Part shown: one piece after another, positions 1 through 9,056 of the stretch
Numbering within the stretch: position 1 is the first letter of the stretch
How the letters are laid out: every line of letters begins with the position of its first letter
DNA from: Blautia_A ammoniilytica
GTDB lineage: Bacteria > Bacillota > Clostridia > Lachnospirales > Lachnospiraceae
Direction of reading: 5' to 3'
DNA length: 64,000 bases
Assembly (NCBI RefSeq): GCF_025566965.1
Contig: NZ_JAOQJL010000014.1
Location: forward strand, 22,313-86,312
The notes under the pieces: model-generated
Told to the model about the DNA's origin: nothing
The model's database searches: none
Seen by the model: the letters and a program-made list of their open reading frames with translations, nothing else
Position numbers and translations under genes: made by a program

Positions 1-78
1 ACCAACTCTGTTTTGCAGAAGTTATCAGATATGGATGATGAAGTCTTTGAAAAGCTGAGTCTTTCTCTGGATTTATAA
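1..78 (+). CDS. C-terminal end of an unidentified protein (partial)
   Basis: An open frame enters from the left edge and stops at 76-78, giving about 25 residues rich in Asp, Glu, Lys and Leu. It lies 16 nt upstream of the giant helicase gene on the same strand, so it is probably the preceding gene of the same ICE operon. Too little is visible to name it. Confidence 0.45.
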   Translation, partial: TNSVLQKLSDMDDEVFEKLSLSLDL

Positions 79-94
79 AGATTGGAGGGAAATA

Positions 95-3000
95 ATGAAT
101 CCGAAAGAGAGGTATTATTCCGGTGTGGCAAGAGAAACGATCCATAGAATTACTGCCAACCGAGAAAACTGGACTTCTTTTCTGGCAACGATGGCTCGAA
201 ATTATGATTTCACCTATCCAGAACAGGTGATGATTTATGCGCAGCGTCCCAATGCTACACTGTGCAAACCTTATGAGGAATGGAACACAGACCAGTATCG
301 GCGCTATGTGAAAAGGGGTTCCACTGGTATTGCCCTTTTTGTGATGAACCAGGATAAACCGTATCTGCGTTATGTCTTTGATGTGGCGGACACAGGTGTG
401 CGTCGTTCTTCTCCGTCAATTACGCCGTGGAGAGTGACCGATGAAAACCGCCGTTTTATAATGGATGAGATGGAACGTGTCTTTCAGGTTCCGTCAGAGG
501 GAATTCTGGAATATCAGCTGGAAAATATTGCAATCAACCTTGCCAGAGAGTATTGGGACGATTTCAAAAAGCCGATCCTCGACATCGTTGCAGATAGCTT
601 CCTTGAGGAGTATGATGAATATAACATCGAGGTAGCATTTAAGACCGCAGTGGCAAATAGTGTCTCCTATGCGATGTACAGCCGTATTACCGAGAATCCG
701 GATAACTATTTTGAGCATGAAGATTTTCAAAATGTATTCGACTTTAATACCCGTCAGACGGTAAATGCTCTGGGTACGGCGGTCAATGCAGTCAGCTCTC
801 GAATGTTTGGAGAAATCGAAAAAGCCATAGAAGCCTTTGAACAGACAAAAACCGTGGAAAGGAGCCATGATTATGAACGAAATGACTTACACACAGGTCG
901 GGGATTACCGGATTCCGGACATCGAACTGAAGAACACCGAAACGAAACCGTTGGGCAAGTACGGCAGAATGCGGAGGGCGTTTCTGCAAGAGAACAATCC
1001 GATGTTGCTGAACGATCTGATTCTCAGCGAGCAGCTGTTCCCGCATCTCCAGGAGATCGACGAGACAGCGCACCGCAGAGTGGAGCAGCTGATGACAGAA
1101 CTGCTGGAGAAGAATCCGGCACCGGACAAAGCAACACAGCAGATGGCATGGGTGAAGCACATGAACAGCCTGAAAGCACAGGCAGAGGAAATCGTGACAG
1201 CGGAGCTTATCAACAGCTGAGTTTGAACCTTTTCCTTTCAGAATCAGAACAAATCAGCTTTATTGACGAAGCAGAGAGCAAAACGCTCTCTGCTTTTTCT
1301 TTATCTGAAAATCAGATCGACCAGGTGCTTACTGTTGGCGGAAATGAAGCTAATCTCCGAATGATGGTGGCACTGGAATATATGAAAGGAAAATCCACAG
1401 AGGAGATTGCAAAGCGTCTGCCTGCACTCTATCGTGGCAGCAATGGCTTTAAATTGGATAGTCATGAGGTCAGCGCATGGTTTGATGAGCAGTGTATTCA
1501 TCTTGCCAGAGGAAAGACTGCCCGTTTTGCACCGTCCAGACAGATCGTATCCTGGCAGGAAGCCGCCGAGCGTATCGGTAAGTTACTGGAGAATGGCGAG
1601 TATGCCACCAATGTAGAGTTGGTGGAGGCTCCGGGTTATGAGAGAACAAAGGTCGCAGAATCTCTTTGGTATTTGTATCATGATCTTTCTGATAATGCCA
1701 GAGAACAAGGCTTCTTCCCTTCTTTACAGGAAGTCCGCAGTGTGGGATTTCCGGCAGAAACAGCAGAGCTGGCTGAAAAGCTGAATGATAGTCAATTCAG
1801 AGCCGGACTGAAAGCTGAATATCAGAACTTTTTACAGGCACACAATGAGGATTCTTCTTTGCTGCGATTCCATTATCACAAATTGGAACGCTTGGCACAG
1901 CGACTGGATGAGCTTGATCTGCCACTCAGAGAATATCAGAGCAGTATGACCATGCCACCTCTTGTCCGTCAGTTTATTACGGATGATGAAATCAATGAAT
2001 CCCTGTCCGGGGGCAGTGGTTTCTCTGGTGGAAAAGCCCGTATTTATGAGTATTGGCAGAAAGGACATTCTGCAAAAGAAAAAGCGGACTTTTTGAAAAA
2101 TGAGTATGGGACAGGCGGTCGTTCTCATGCGCTTTCCGGTGCTTCTGGCAGTGGTGAAGATCACGATGCCAAAGGAATCCGATACACCAAAAGCGGCTGT
2201 GATAAGGTGCAGCTGTCCTGGACACAGGTTGCCAATCGCATTGATTCGTTGATTAAGCAGGAGCGTTATATTTCTCCTGAAGTTTTGAAAGATGTTCAAC
2301 AAGAACGAGCATCGGATATAGAAAACGAGCCGAATCCTGTGGGACGCATTGAATATCTTGGAACAAATGGCAGACCGGGTGAAGTGATTGAATATACTGA
2401 TCCGGAACAGTTTATCAAGAATATTGAAGATGAAACATTCTATGGTGTTCCATTCACTGTTGTTCTGTATCGGGACGAACAGGGAAACACCATCCCACAA
2501 GATTTTCTCAGCGAACTTGACCCACCGCCGAAAGGCTTCCGTGTGGAAGATGCTCCGGTAATCGACTTGGAGGAAGAAGCACCCTCTGTGGATGAAGCAG
2601 AAGAAAGCCCGTTTGTTGCACAGGTCATGCGTGATGTAGAAGCTATTGCTGCCGAAGAAGAATCCTATGAGCGATTCAGTGTGATTGAAACAGAAAACGG
2701 TTATGCTGTCTGGGATGATATTCGGGATGAAATCTATGTAGATGATGAGGGTGTCAGTGAGGAATTCACCAGTGAGTGGCAGGCAAACGATTATTTGCAG
2801 GAAGTCAAAAAAGCGGTTTCTGCCAAAGAATCTGCGGAGTGGCTGTACAATGAACGCTCTAAATTTGAAGCAACACAGGAACCGGTTTATCAGGTGGGTG
2901 ACACTGTTTTTCTGGAGGGAGAAGCATACAATATCACTGCCATTGGAACTACTGATGTACAGTTGCTGCCTCCAGGAATGGTGTACCCAATTTATCGGGC

Positions 3001-6000
3001 GGAAAGCAAAGAGAATTTTGAACGCCTTTTAAGACAGGATGAACGCAATGCCCGATTTATTTCAGGTGAAGAACCGGAAAAAACTGTTGCCACAGCTGAG
3101 CCGGAACATTTTATCGACCATTACTATGTGGTAGAAGATTTGCAGGTTCGAGGGGCGCTTCAGCTCAAGGAGTACAGCACATTCGAGGACGCAATGAGAG
3201 CATACAAGTCCCTTCCATCTGAAAGAATGAAAGCTCTGGGAGTGCAAAACACACGGACTCCATTCCCCGGTAGCCTGGATCTGATTCAGTGTAAAGATGG
3301 CGAAGATAAACTTGTCCAGGACTACACAAAAGTTGCTGGTTGGGAAAACCCTGAGATTCTGGACTTGGTTCAAAAAATTGAAACTGCAATTCAAACAAAG
3401 GAAAGTCCCGATATTCCAGCAATCAATTTTCACATCACAAATGACCATCTTGGCGAGGGCGGAGCGAAAGCAAAATTCAGAGCCAATATGGATGCAATCC
3501 GTGTCCTAAAAGAATTGGAGTTTGATGAGCGAAATGCTACTCCGGAAGAACAGGAAATCCTTTCCCAATATGTCGGTTGGGGTGGGCTTGCAGCTGCTTT
3601 TGATGAAAACAAGGCAAGCTGGGCTGAGGAGTTCAGAGAACTTTATACAGCCCTGTCTCCGGAAGAATATGCCGCAGCACGAGCTAGTACCCTGAATGCC
3701 CACTATACCAGTCCTACCGTCATTCGTGCCATCTATGATGCGGTCGGACAGATGGGATTTGAAACAGGAAATATTCTGGAACCTGCAATGGGTATCGGTA
3801 ACTTTTTCGGTATGCTCCCTGACGCCATGCGAAACAGCAATCTCTATGGAGTGGAGTTGGACTCCATCAGTGGGCGTATCGCTCAGAAACTCTATCCTAA
3901 CGCTGAAATCAAGGTGGCGGGCTTTGAAACTACGGATCGCCGGGATTTTTATGATTTGGCAGTCGGCAACGTTCCGTTCGGCAACTATAAGGTTTCGGAT
4001 AAGCCCTATGATAAGTTGGGGTTCTCTATTCATAACTATTTTTTCGCAAAAACGCTCGATCAGGTTCGTCCGGGCGGTGTGGTTGCATTTGTGACCAGCC
4101 GTTTTACGATGGACTCAAAAAATTCTGATGCCAGAAAATATATGGCACAGAGAGCGGAACTCCTGGGAGCCATTAGACTGCCCAATACGGCATTTAAGGC
4201 AAACGCCGGTACAGAGGTTGTATCTGACATCATTTTCCTGCAAAAGCGTGACCACCCCATCGACATCATGCCGGACTGGGTGCAGCTGAATACTACACCG
4301 GATGGTTACACCATGAACAGCTACTTTGTAGAGCATCCGGAAATGGTTTTGGGAGAACTTTCTATGGAAAGTACCCAATATGGTAAGGATGATCTCACAG
4401 TCCGTCCCCGTGAAGATATGGAACTGGCTGACCTTCTTCGTGAAGCTGTTACCCGTATCGGTGGCACTTATGCTCCTGCGGAGCTAACTGAAGAAGCAAA
4501 CAGCCAGGAAAAAGAACAGATTACCATTCCTGCCCGCCCAGATGTGAAAAACTTCTCCTACACGGTTGTAGACGATGAGGTATATTTCCGGGAAAACTCT
4601 GTCATGCGTCTGGTAGAGCTGAACGACAAAGCCAAAGAACGTGTCAGCGGCATGGTGGAACTTCGCCGCATTGTAAATGAACTGATTGAATATCAGCTGG
4701 AGGACTATCCGGATGATATGATTCAGGCAAAACAGGTAGAGCTGAATGCTGCCTATGATGCGTTTACCGCAAAAAACGGGTTAATCAACAACAGAGCCAA
4801 CAGTCAGGCTTTTGCTGATGATTCCAGCTATTATCTTCTGTGTTCACTGGAAAACTTGGATGAGGATGGTCATCTCAAGAGCAAAGCGGATATGTTCACT
4901 AAGCGTACCATTAAACCGGAACGTAAAGTGAACAGCGTGGATACACCGTCTGAAGCACTTGCGATTTCTATTGGTGAGCATGGCAAGGTGGATTTGCCTT
5001 ATATGGCAGAACTGCTGGGGACTCCCGGCGAATATGATTCCATTAAAACCGAGCTGCAAGGTGTGATTTTTAAAGACCCAATGGCTCCGGATGACCCTGT
5101 TTCGGGCTGGCAGACAGCCGATGAGTATCTTTCCGGCGATGTGAGAAGTAAGCTGAGGATTGCACAGATGGCTGCACAGAAAGACAGTTCTTTTGAAATC
5201 AATGTGCAGGCACTGGAAAAGGCGCAGCCGAAGGATTTGGATGCTTCTGAAATTGATGTCCGTCTGGGCGCAACATGGATTGATTCTGCCTATATCCAGC
5301 AGTTCATGCAGGAAACTTTTGAAACTCCGTATTATCTCCGCCGCACGATTGAGGTCAAATTTTCGGAACTGACAGCAGAATGGAGAATCAACGGAAAGAG
5401 TTCTCCGAGCCAGAATGATGTGGCAGCATACACGACCTATGGTACGGAACGTGCCAACGCCTACCGTATTTTAGAGGAAACTCTGAATCTGAAAGATATT
5501 CGTATCTACGACACCATTGAGGATGCGGATGGCAAGCAGAAGCGTGTGCTGAACAAAAAGGAAACTACTCTGGCACAGCAGAAACAACAGGCAATCAAGG
5601 ATGCGTTCCGAGACTGGATTTGGAAAGACTCGCACCGCCGTGAAGCACTTGTGACCAAGTATAATGAACTGTTTAACTCCACCAGACCTCGTGAATACGA
5701 TGGTAGCCATATCCGATTTGGTGGCATGAATCCCGATATAACCCTTCGGGAACACCAGCGAAATGCCATTGCCCATGTGCTGTATGGTGGGAATACCCTG
5801 TTGGCACATGAGGTTGGTGCGGGCAAAACCTTTGAAATGGCGGCTTCCGCTATGGAAAGTAAACGCCTGGGACTGAGCCAGAAGGCATTGTTTGTTGTTC
5901 CCAACCATCTGACCTTGCAGTGGGCAAATGAATTTCTTCATCTGTATCCCAGTGCCAAACTTCTGGTGGCAACCAAAAAGGATTTTGAAACGGCAAACCG

Positions 6001-8254
6001 CAAGAAATTCTGTGCGAGAATTGCCACCGGTGACTATGATGCAGTCATTATCGGTCACAGTCAGTTTGAAAAAATCCCTCTTTCTCCGGAACGTCAGGAG
6101 CGCCAGCTGCGTGAACAGATTGATGAGATTGAGGGAGCGATTGCAGAACTCAAATATCAGAACGGCGAGAATTTCACCATCAAACAGATGGAGAAAACGA
6201 GAAAATCCCTGCAAACCAGACTGGATAAACTTCTCTCTACTGACAGAAAGGATGATGTTGTTACCTTTGAACAGCTGGGCGTTGATCGGCTGTTTGTAGA
6301 CGAGAGCCACGCTTTCAAAAACCTCTTTTTGTACACAAAAATGAGGAATGTCGCTGGTCTTTCCACTTCGGAAGCACAGAAATCTTCGGATATGTTTATG
6401 AAGTGCCGCTATATGGATGAATTGACCGGCGGGCGAGGCGTTATCTTTGCAACAGGTACTCCCGTATCGAACTCCATGACGGAGCTTTATACTGTTATGC
6501 GATACCTTCAGTACGGCACACTTCAAAAGAAAAATCTGACCCATTTTGACTGCTGGGCATCTACCTTTGGTGAAACAACCACCGCTATTGAGTTGGCTCC
6601 GGAAGGAACCGGCTATCGTGCCAGAACCAGATTTGCAAAGTTTTTTAATCTTCCGGAACTCATGAATATGTTTAAGGAAGTTGCGGATATTAAAACCTCC
6701 GACCAGCTTCACCTCCCAGTGCCGGATGCGAAATTTGAAACGGTTGTTGTGCAGCCTTCTGATTATCAGCAAGACATGGTAGCAGACCTTTCGGAACGTG
6801 CAGCGGCGGTTCATTCCGGTATGGTTGACCCATCCGAGGACAATATGCTCAAGATTACCGGCGATGGAAGAAAGTTGGGGTTAGATCAGCGTTTAATCAA
6901 TCCTCTGTTGCCAGATGACCCGGAAAGCAAGCTCAATGCCTGTGTGCAAAATGTGCTGCGGATTTGGGAAGAAGGAAAAGCTGACAGGCTGACCCAGCTT
7001 CTGTTCTGTGACCTCTCCACCCCGAAAAACGATGGCACGTTTAATGTTTATGATGACATCAAGGCGAAGCTGATAGCAGCCGGTGTGCCAGAGAAAGAAA
7101 TTGCATTTATTCACGATGCAGATTCTGAAGCAAAGAAAAAAGAATTGTTTGCAAAGGTGCGTACTGGTCAGGTTCGTGTGCTGATGGGCAGTACACAGAA
7201 AATGGGAGCCGGAACAAACTGCCAGGATCGCTTGGTGGCGCTTCATCACTTGGATGTGGGCTGGCGTCCATCTGATATGACCCAGCGAAATGGTCGAATT
7301 ATCCGTCAGGGCAATCAAAACAAGGAGGTTCAGATCTATCAGTATGTAACCGAGGGAACTTTTGATGCGTATCTTTATCAGACACTGGAAAACAAGCAAA
7401 AATTCATTTCTCAGATTATGACCTCGAAATCGCCTGTCCGTTCCTGTGATGATGTAGACGAGCAAGCTCTGTCCTATGCCGAAATTAAGGCTCTGTGTGC
7501 CGGGAATCCGTTGATTAAAGAAAAAATGGACTTGGACATTGATGTGGCAAGGCTTAAGGTTCTAAAAGCTGACCATCAGAGCCAGCAGTATCGCATGGAA
7601 GATAAACTCCTGAAATACTTCCCTGCGGAGATTGAAAGGCAGACAGGCTATATTCGTGGATTTGAAGCAGACATCCAAACGGTTACAACTCATCCGCAGA
7701 TTGTGGAAGGATTCTGCGGTATGGAAATTTTGGGCAAGCACTATATGGAAAAAGAGGATGCCGGTGAAATGATTCTTGCCGCCTGCAAGGAGATGAAAGC
7801 GACCGAGCCAATCCCTCTTGGCAGTTATCGTGGTTTTCAGATGGAACTTTCCTTTGATAGTTTCCGGCATGACTTTGATATTACCCTGAAAGGCGCTGTA
7901 AGCCATCGTGTATCGCTTGGAACTGATGCCAGGGGAAATATCATCCGACTGGATAATGCCCTCTCCAGCATCCCTGAGAAGCTGGAGAAAGCCCATGAAC
8001 AGCTCACCAATCTTCAAAATCAGCAGGAAGCGACCAGAGCGGAACTAGGAAAACCCTTCCCACAGGAAGCGGAGCTTGCTGAAAAAAGTGCTCGTCTGGC
8101 AGAACTGGATGCGGCTCTTAATATGGAGGACTCCATGCCGGAGCGTGAGGAAGCAGAACAGGCAGATAAACCTTCTGTGCTGGCAGATCTGAAAGCCAAG
8201 TCAGAGCATATTCCTCCATATCGAGCATCTGGTGGGCGTGAGGAGGTGCTGTAA
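95..8254 (+). CDS. Giant ArdC-like / N6-methylase-like / SNF2-type helicase (LtrC-like ICE protein)
   Basis: A 2719-residue multidomain protein typical of Tn1549-family ICEs, expected to handle or protect transferring DNA in the cytoplasm. The first ~90 residues resemble an ArdC-type antirestriction domain (YPEQVMIYAQRPNAT, then a Trp and KRGSTGIALF). A methyltransferase fold follows at about 1225-1292, with a SAM-binding motif LEPAMGIGNFFG and a motif IV-like GNVPFG where NPPF would be canonical. The helicase half has Walker A (HEVGAGKT, ~1907), a DESH box (~2068) and motif VI QRNGRIIRQGN (~2396). The C-terminus (~2500-2719) is coiled coil. Residues ~245-375 are low-complexity because a second gene is read in another frame there. 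The start follows GGAGGGAAATA. The stop overlaps the mobC start (TAATG). The restriction-evasion role is inferred from the family. Confidence 0.9.
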   Translation: MNPKERYYSGVARETIHRITANRENWTSFLATMARNYDFTYPEQVMIYAQRPNATLCKPYEEWNTDQYRRYVKRGSTGIALFVMNQDKPYLRYVFDVADTGVRRSSPSITPWRVTDENRRFIMDEMERVFQVPSEGILEYQLENIAINLAREYWDDFKKPILDIVADSFLEEYDEYNIEVAFKTAVANSVSYAMYSRITENPDNYFEHEDFQNVFDFNTRQTVNALGTAVNAVSSRMFGEIEKAIEAFEQTKTVERSHDYERNDLHTGRGLPDSGHRTEEHRNETVGQVRQNAEGVSAREQSDVAERSDSQRAAVPASPGDRRDSAPQSGAADDRTAGEESGTGQSNTADGMGEAHEQPESTGRGNRDSGAYQQLSLNLFLSESEQISFIDEAESKTLSAFSLSENQIDQVLTVGGNEANLRMMVALEYMKGKSTEEIAKRLPALYRGSNGFKLDSHEVSAWFDEQCIHLARGKTARFAPSRQIVSWQEAAERIGKLLENGEYATNVELVEAPGYERTKVAESLWYLYHDLSDNAREQGFFPSLQEVRSVGFPAETAELAEKLNDSQFRAGLKAEYQNFLQAHNEDSSLLRFHYHKLERLAQRLDELDLPLREYQSSMTMPPLVRQFITDDEINESLSGGSGFSGGKARIYEYWQKGHSAKEKADFLKNEYGTGGRSHALSGASGSGEDHDAKGIRYTKSGCDKVQLSWTQVANRIDSLIKQERYISPEVLKDVQQERASDIENEPNPVGRIEYLGTNGRPGEVIEYTDPEQFIKNIEDETFYGVPFTVVLYRDEQGNTIPQDFLSELDPPPKGFRVEDAPVIDLEEEAPSVDEAEESPFVAQVMRDVEAIAAEEESYERFSVIETENGYAVWDDIRDEIYVDDEGVSEEFTSEWQANDYLQEVKKAVSAKESAEWLYNERSKFEATQEPVYQVGDTVFLEGEAYNITAIGTTDVQLLPPGMVYPIYRAESKENFERLLRQDERNARFISGEEPEKTVATAEPEHFIDHYYVVEDLQVRGALQLKEYSTFEDAMRAYKSLPSERMKALGVQNTRTPFPGSLDLIQCKDGEDKLVQDYTKVAGWENPEILDLVQKIETAIQTKESPDIPAINFHITNDHLGEGGAKAKFRANMDAIRVLKELEFDERNATPEEQEILSQYVGWGGLAAAFDENKASWAEEFRELYTALSPEEYAAARASTLNAHYTSPTVIRAIYDAVGQMGFETGNILEPAMGIGNFFGMLPDAMRNSNLYGVELDSISGRIAQKLYPNAEIKVAGFETTDRRDFYDLAVGNVPFGNYKVSDKPYDKLGFSIHNYFFAKTLDQVRPGGVVAFVTSRFTMDSKNSDARKYMAQRAELLGAIRLPNTAFKANAGTEVVSDIIFLQKRDHPIDIMPDWVQLNTTPDGYTMNSYFVEHPEMVLGELSMESTQYGKDDLTVRPREDMELADLLREAVTRIGGTYAPAELTEEANSQEKEQITIPARPDVKNFSYTVVDDEVYFRENSVMRLVELNDKAKERVSGMVELRRIVNELIEYQLEDYPDDMIQAKQVELNAAYDAFTAKNGLINNRANSQAFADDSSYYLLCSLENLDEDGHLKSKADMFTKRTIKPERKVNSVDTPSEALAISIGEHGKVDLPYMAELLGTPGEYDSIKTELQGVIFKDPMAPDDPVSGWQTADEYLSGDVRSKLRIAQMAAQKDSSFEINVQALEKAQPKDLDASEIDVRLGATWIDSAYIQQFMQETFETPYYLRRTIEVKFSELTAEWRINGKSSPSQNDVAAYTTYGTERANAYRILEETLNLKDIRIYDTIEDADGKQKRVLNKKETTLAQQKQQAIKDAFRDWIWKDSHRREALVTKYNELFNSTRPREYDGSHIRFGGMNPDITLREHQRNAIAHVLYGGNTLLAHEVGAGKTFEMAASAMESKRLGLSQKALFVVPNHLTLQWANEFLHLYPSAKLLVATKKDFETANRKKFCARIATGDYDAVIIGHSQFEKIPLSPERQERQLREQIDEIEGAIAELKYQNGENFTIKQMEKTRKSLQTRLDKLLSTDRKDDVVTFEQLGVDRLFVDESHAFKNLFLYTKMRNVAGLSTSEAQKSSDMFMKCRYMDELTGGRGVIFATGTPVSNSMTELYTVMRYLQYGTLQKKNLTHFDCWASTFGETTTAIELAPEGTGYRARTRFAKFFNLPELMNMFKEVADIKTSDQLHLPVPDAKFETVVVQPSDYQQDMVADLSERAAAVHSGMVDPSEDNMLKITGDGRKLGLDQRLINPLLPDDPESKLNACVQNVLRIWEEGKADRLTQLLFCDLSTPKNDGTFNVYDDIKAKLIAAGVPEKEIAFIHDADSEAKKKELFAKVRTGQVRVLMGSTQKMGAGTNCQDRLVALHHLDVGWRPSDMTQRNGRIIRQGNQNKEVQIYQYVTEGTFDAYLYQTLENKQKFISQIMTSKSPVRSCDDVDEQALSYAEIKALCAGNPLIKEKMDLDIDVARLKVLKADHQSQQYRMEDKLLKYFPAEIERQTGYIRGFEADIQTVTTHPQIVEGFCGMEILGKHYMEKEDAGEMILAACKEMKATEPIPLGSYRGFQMELSFDSFRHDFDITLKGAVSHRVSLGTDARGNIIRLDNALSSIPEKLEKAHEQLTNLQNQQEATRAELGKPFPQEAELAEKSARLAELDAALNMEDSMPEREEAEQADKPSVLADLKAKSEHIPPYRASGGREEVL
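867..1220 (+). CDS. tnpV: TnpV-like protein, nested out of frame inside the giant helicase gene
   Basis: A 117-residue ORF lying wholly within the giant helicase gene in a different frame. It reads like the TnpV family of Clostridial mobile elements: an MTYTQVGDY..IPDIEL start, a GKYGRMRRAFLQE block, LFPHLQEIDE and a helical C-terminus. An AAAGGAG ribosome site sits 2 nt before the ATG at 867 and 8 nt before the in-frame ATG at 873 (MNEMTYTQ), which is the better-spaced start. In the same stretch the host protein is low-complexity Arg/Gly/Glu/Ser sequence, so the constrained frame is this one. The function of TnpV is not established. Confidence 0.75.
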   Translation: MIMNEMTYTQVGDYRIPDIELKNTETKPLGKYGRMRRAFLQENNPMLLNDLILSEQLFPHLQEIDETAHRRVEQLMTELLEKNPAPDKATQQMAWVKHMNSLKAQAEEIVTAELINS

Positions 8255-8586
8255 TGGGCAGACGGGACCAGGATGTTCACTTCCTGGCATCGAAAGAGGA
8301 AGTACAGCGAATCCATGAAAAAATGGATGAGCTAGGTATCCGGAGCATGGGGGCATATCTTAGGAAGATGGCTCTGGATGGATACTGCATCAACCTGGAT
8401 TTACAGGATGTGAAAGAGCTGGTTTCCCTTCTGAGAAGATGCAGCAACAACCTGAATCAGTATGCTAAAAGAGCCAATGAAACCGGCAATATTTATGAGT
8501 CGGACATCAGGGATTTGCAGGAACGATTGGAGGAAATCTGGACAGACATGAAGGAGGTGCTGGTGTGCCTGTCCAGTATTCAGTAA
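8254..8586 (+). CDS. mobC: MobC-like relaxosome accessory protein
   Basis: A 110-residue protein of the bacterial mobilization (MobC) family, which helps the relaxase open oriT. The N-terminus looks like a ribbon-helix-helix DNA-binding segment (DVHFLASKEEVQRI). The family signature NNLNQYAKRANETG is at about 68-81, followed by a helical tail. The ATG overlaps the stop of the upstream gene and AGGAGG lies at 8241-8246, so the two are translationally coupled. The matching relaxase is two genes downstream. Confidence 0.88.
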   Translation: MGRRDQDVHFLASKEEVQRIHEKMDELGIRSMGAYLRKMALDGYCINLDLQDVKELVSLLRRCSNNLNQYAKRANETGNIYESDIRDLQERLEEIWTDMKEVLVCLSSIQ

Positions 8587-8597
8587 TCATAAAAATG

Positions 8598-8624
8598 GGC
8601 TGTGGCAAGAAAATTGCCGCAGCC
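8598..8624 (+). other. Hairpin between mobC and the small membrane protein gene
   Basis: Arms GGCTGTGGCAA and TTGCCGCAGCC form an 11-bp stem with one G-U pair and a five-base loop, 11 nt after the mobC stop. It has no U-run, so it is not a classical terminator. It could be an mRNA-processing or stabilising element, or part of the oriT of this ICE, which I could not locate otherwise. Confidence 0.45.
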
Positions 8625-8694
8625 GTACATATTGACATCATTGTGTTTTATTTTTCAAAACAGTATAATGAAGATAAGAAAGGGGTGTGTTTCT

Positions 8695-9000
8695 ATGAGG
8701 TTTCTGAAATTTGTAGGGAAAATGGTCTTAAAGCTGGTTGCGTTGCCTGTGCTGTTCGTATTAGGTCTGATTTGCCTTCTGGCAAAACTTGTCGTGAATG
8801 TTTCTTCCTTTGCCATAGGAGCACTGATCTTATATATTCTTGGTTGCTGCATTTACTGCGTTTTTCAATCTCTGTGGTTGCAGCTTGGTCTATTGGTTGG
8901 AATTGGGCTGGCGGTTTATGCGGTGTTGTTCCTGTTTGTCCTGTTCCAAGAAATCGGAGAACATATCAAAGAAAACCTACGTGATTTTATCTTTTCATAA
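8695..9000 (+). CDS. Small ICE membrane protein (CD1845-like)
   Basis: A 101-residue very hydrophobic protein with about three membrane-spanning segments (FVGKMVLKLVALPVLFVLG, then two more) and a charged C-terminus, HIKENLRDFIFS. It resembles the CD1845-type family always found beside the relaxase in Tn1549/CTn elements. The ATG at 8695 is chosen because AAGGGGTGTG precedes it, while the longer open frame upstream crosses the hairpin. A second paralog lies at 32693-32989, in the neighbouring element. Role unknown; association with the transfer machinery is inferred. Confidence 0.75.
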   Translation: MRFLKFVGKMVLKLVALPVLFVLGLICLLAKLVVNVSSFAIGALILYILGCCIYCVFQSLWLQLGLLVGIGLAVYAVLFLFVLFQEIGEHIKENLRDFIFS

Positions 9001-9010
9001 AATTACCAAT

Positions 9011-9039
9011 AAGGCTGCCTGCGGGCAGTCTTATTTTTT
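9011..9039 (+). terminator. Rho-independent terminator or attenuator before the relaxase
   Basis: AAGGCTGCC pairs with GGCAGTCTT across a short loop and is followed by ATTTTTT. It lies in the 56-nt gap between the small membrane protein and relaxase genes, so it may reduce read-through into the relaxase. Confidence 0.7.
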
Positions 9040-9056
9040 GAGAGGATGGTGAGAAA

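Noticed and set aside
5471..6814. 447-codon minus-strand frame inside the giant helicase gene
   Set aside because: It is antisense to the conserved helicase motifs, has Cys/Arg-rich composition without a family, and no ribosome site.
8632..8669. TTGACA and TATAAT before the small membrane protein gene
   Set aside because: Spacing is about 26 nt, too wide for a sigma-A promoter.
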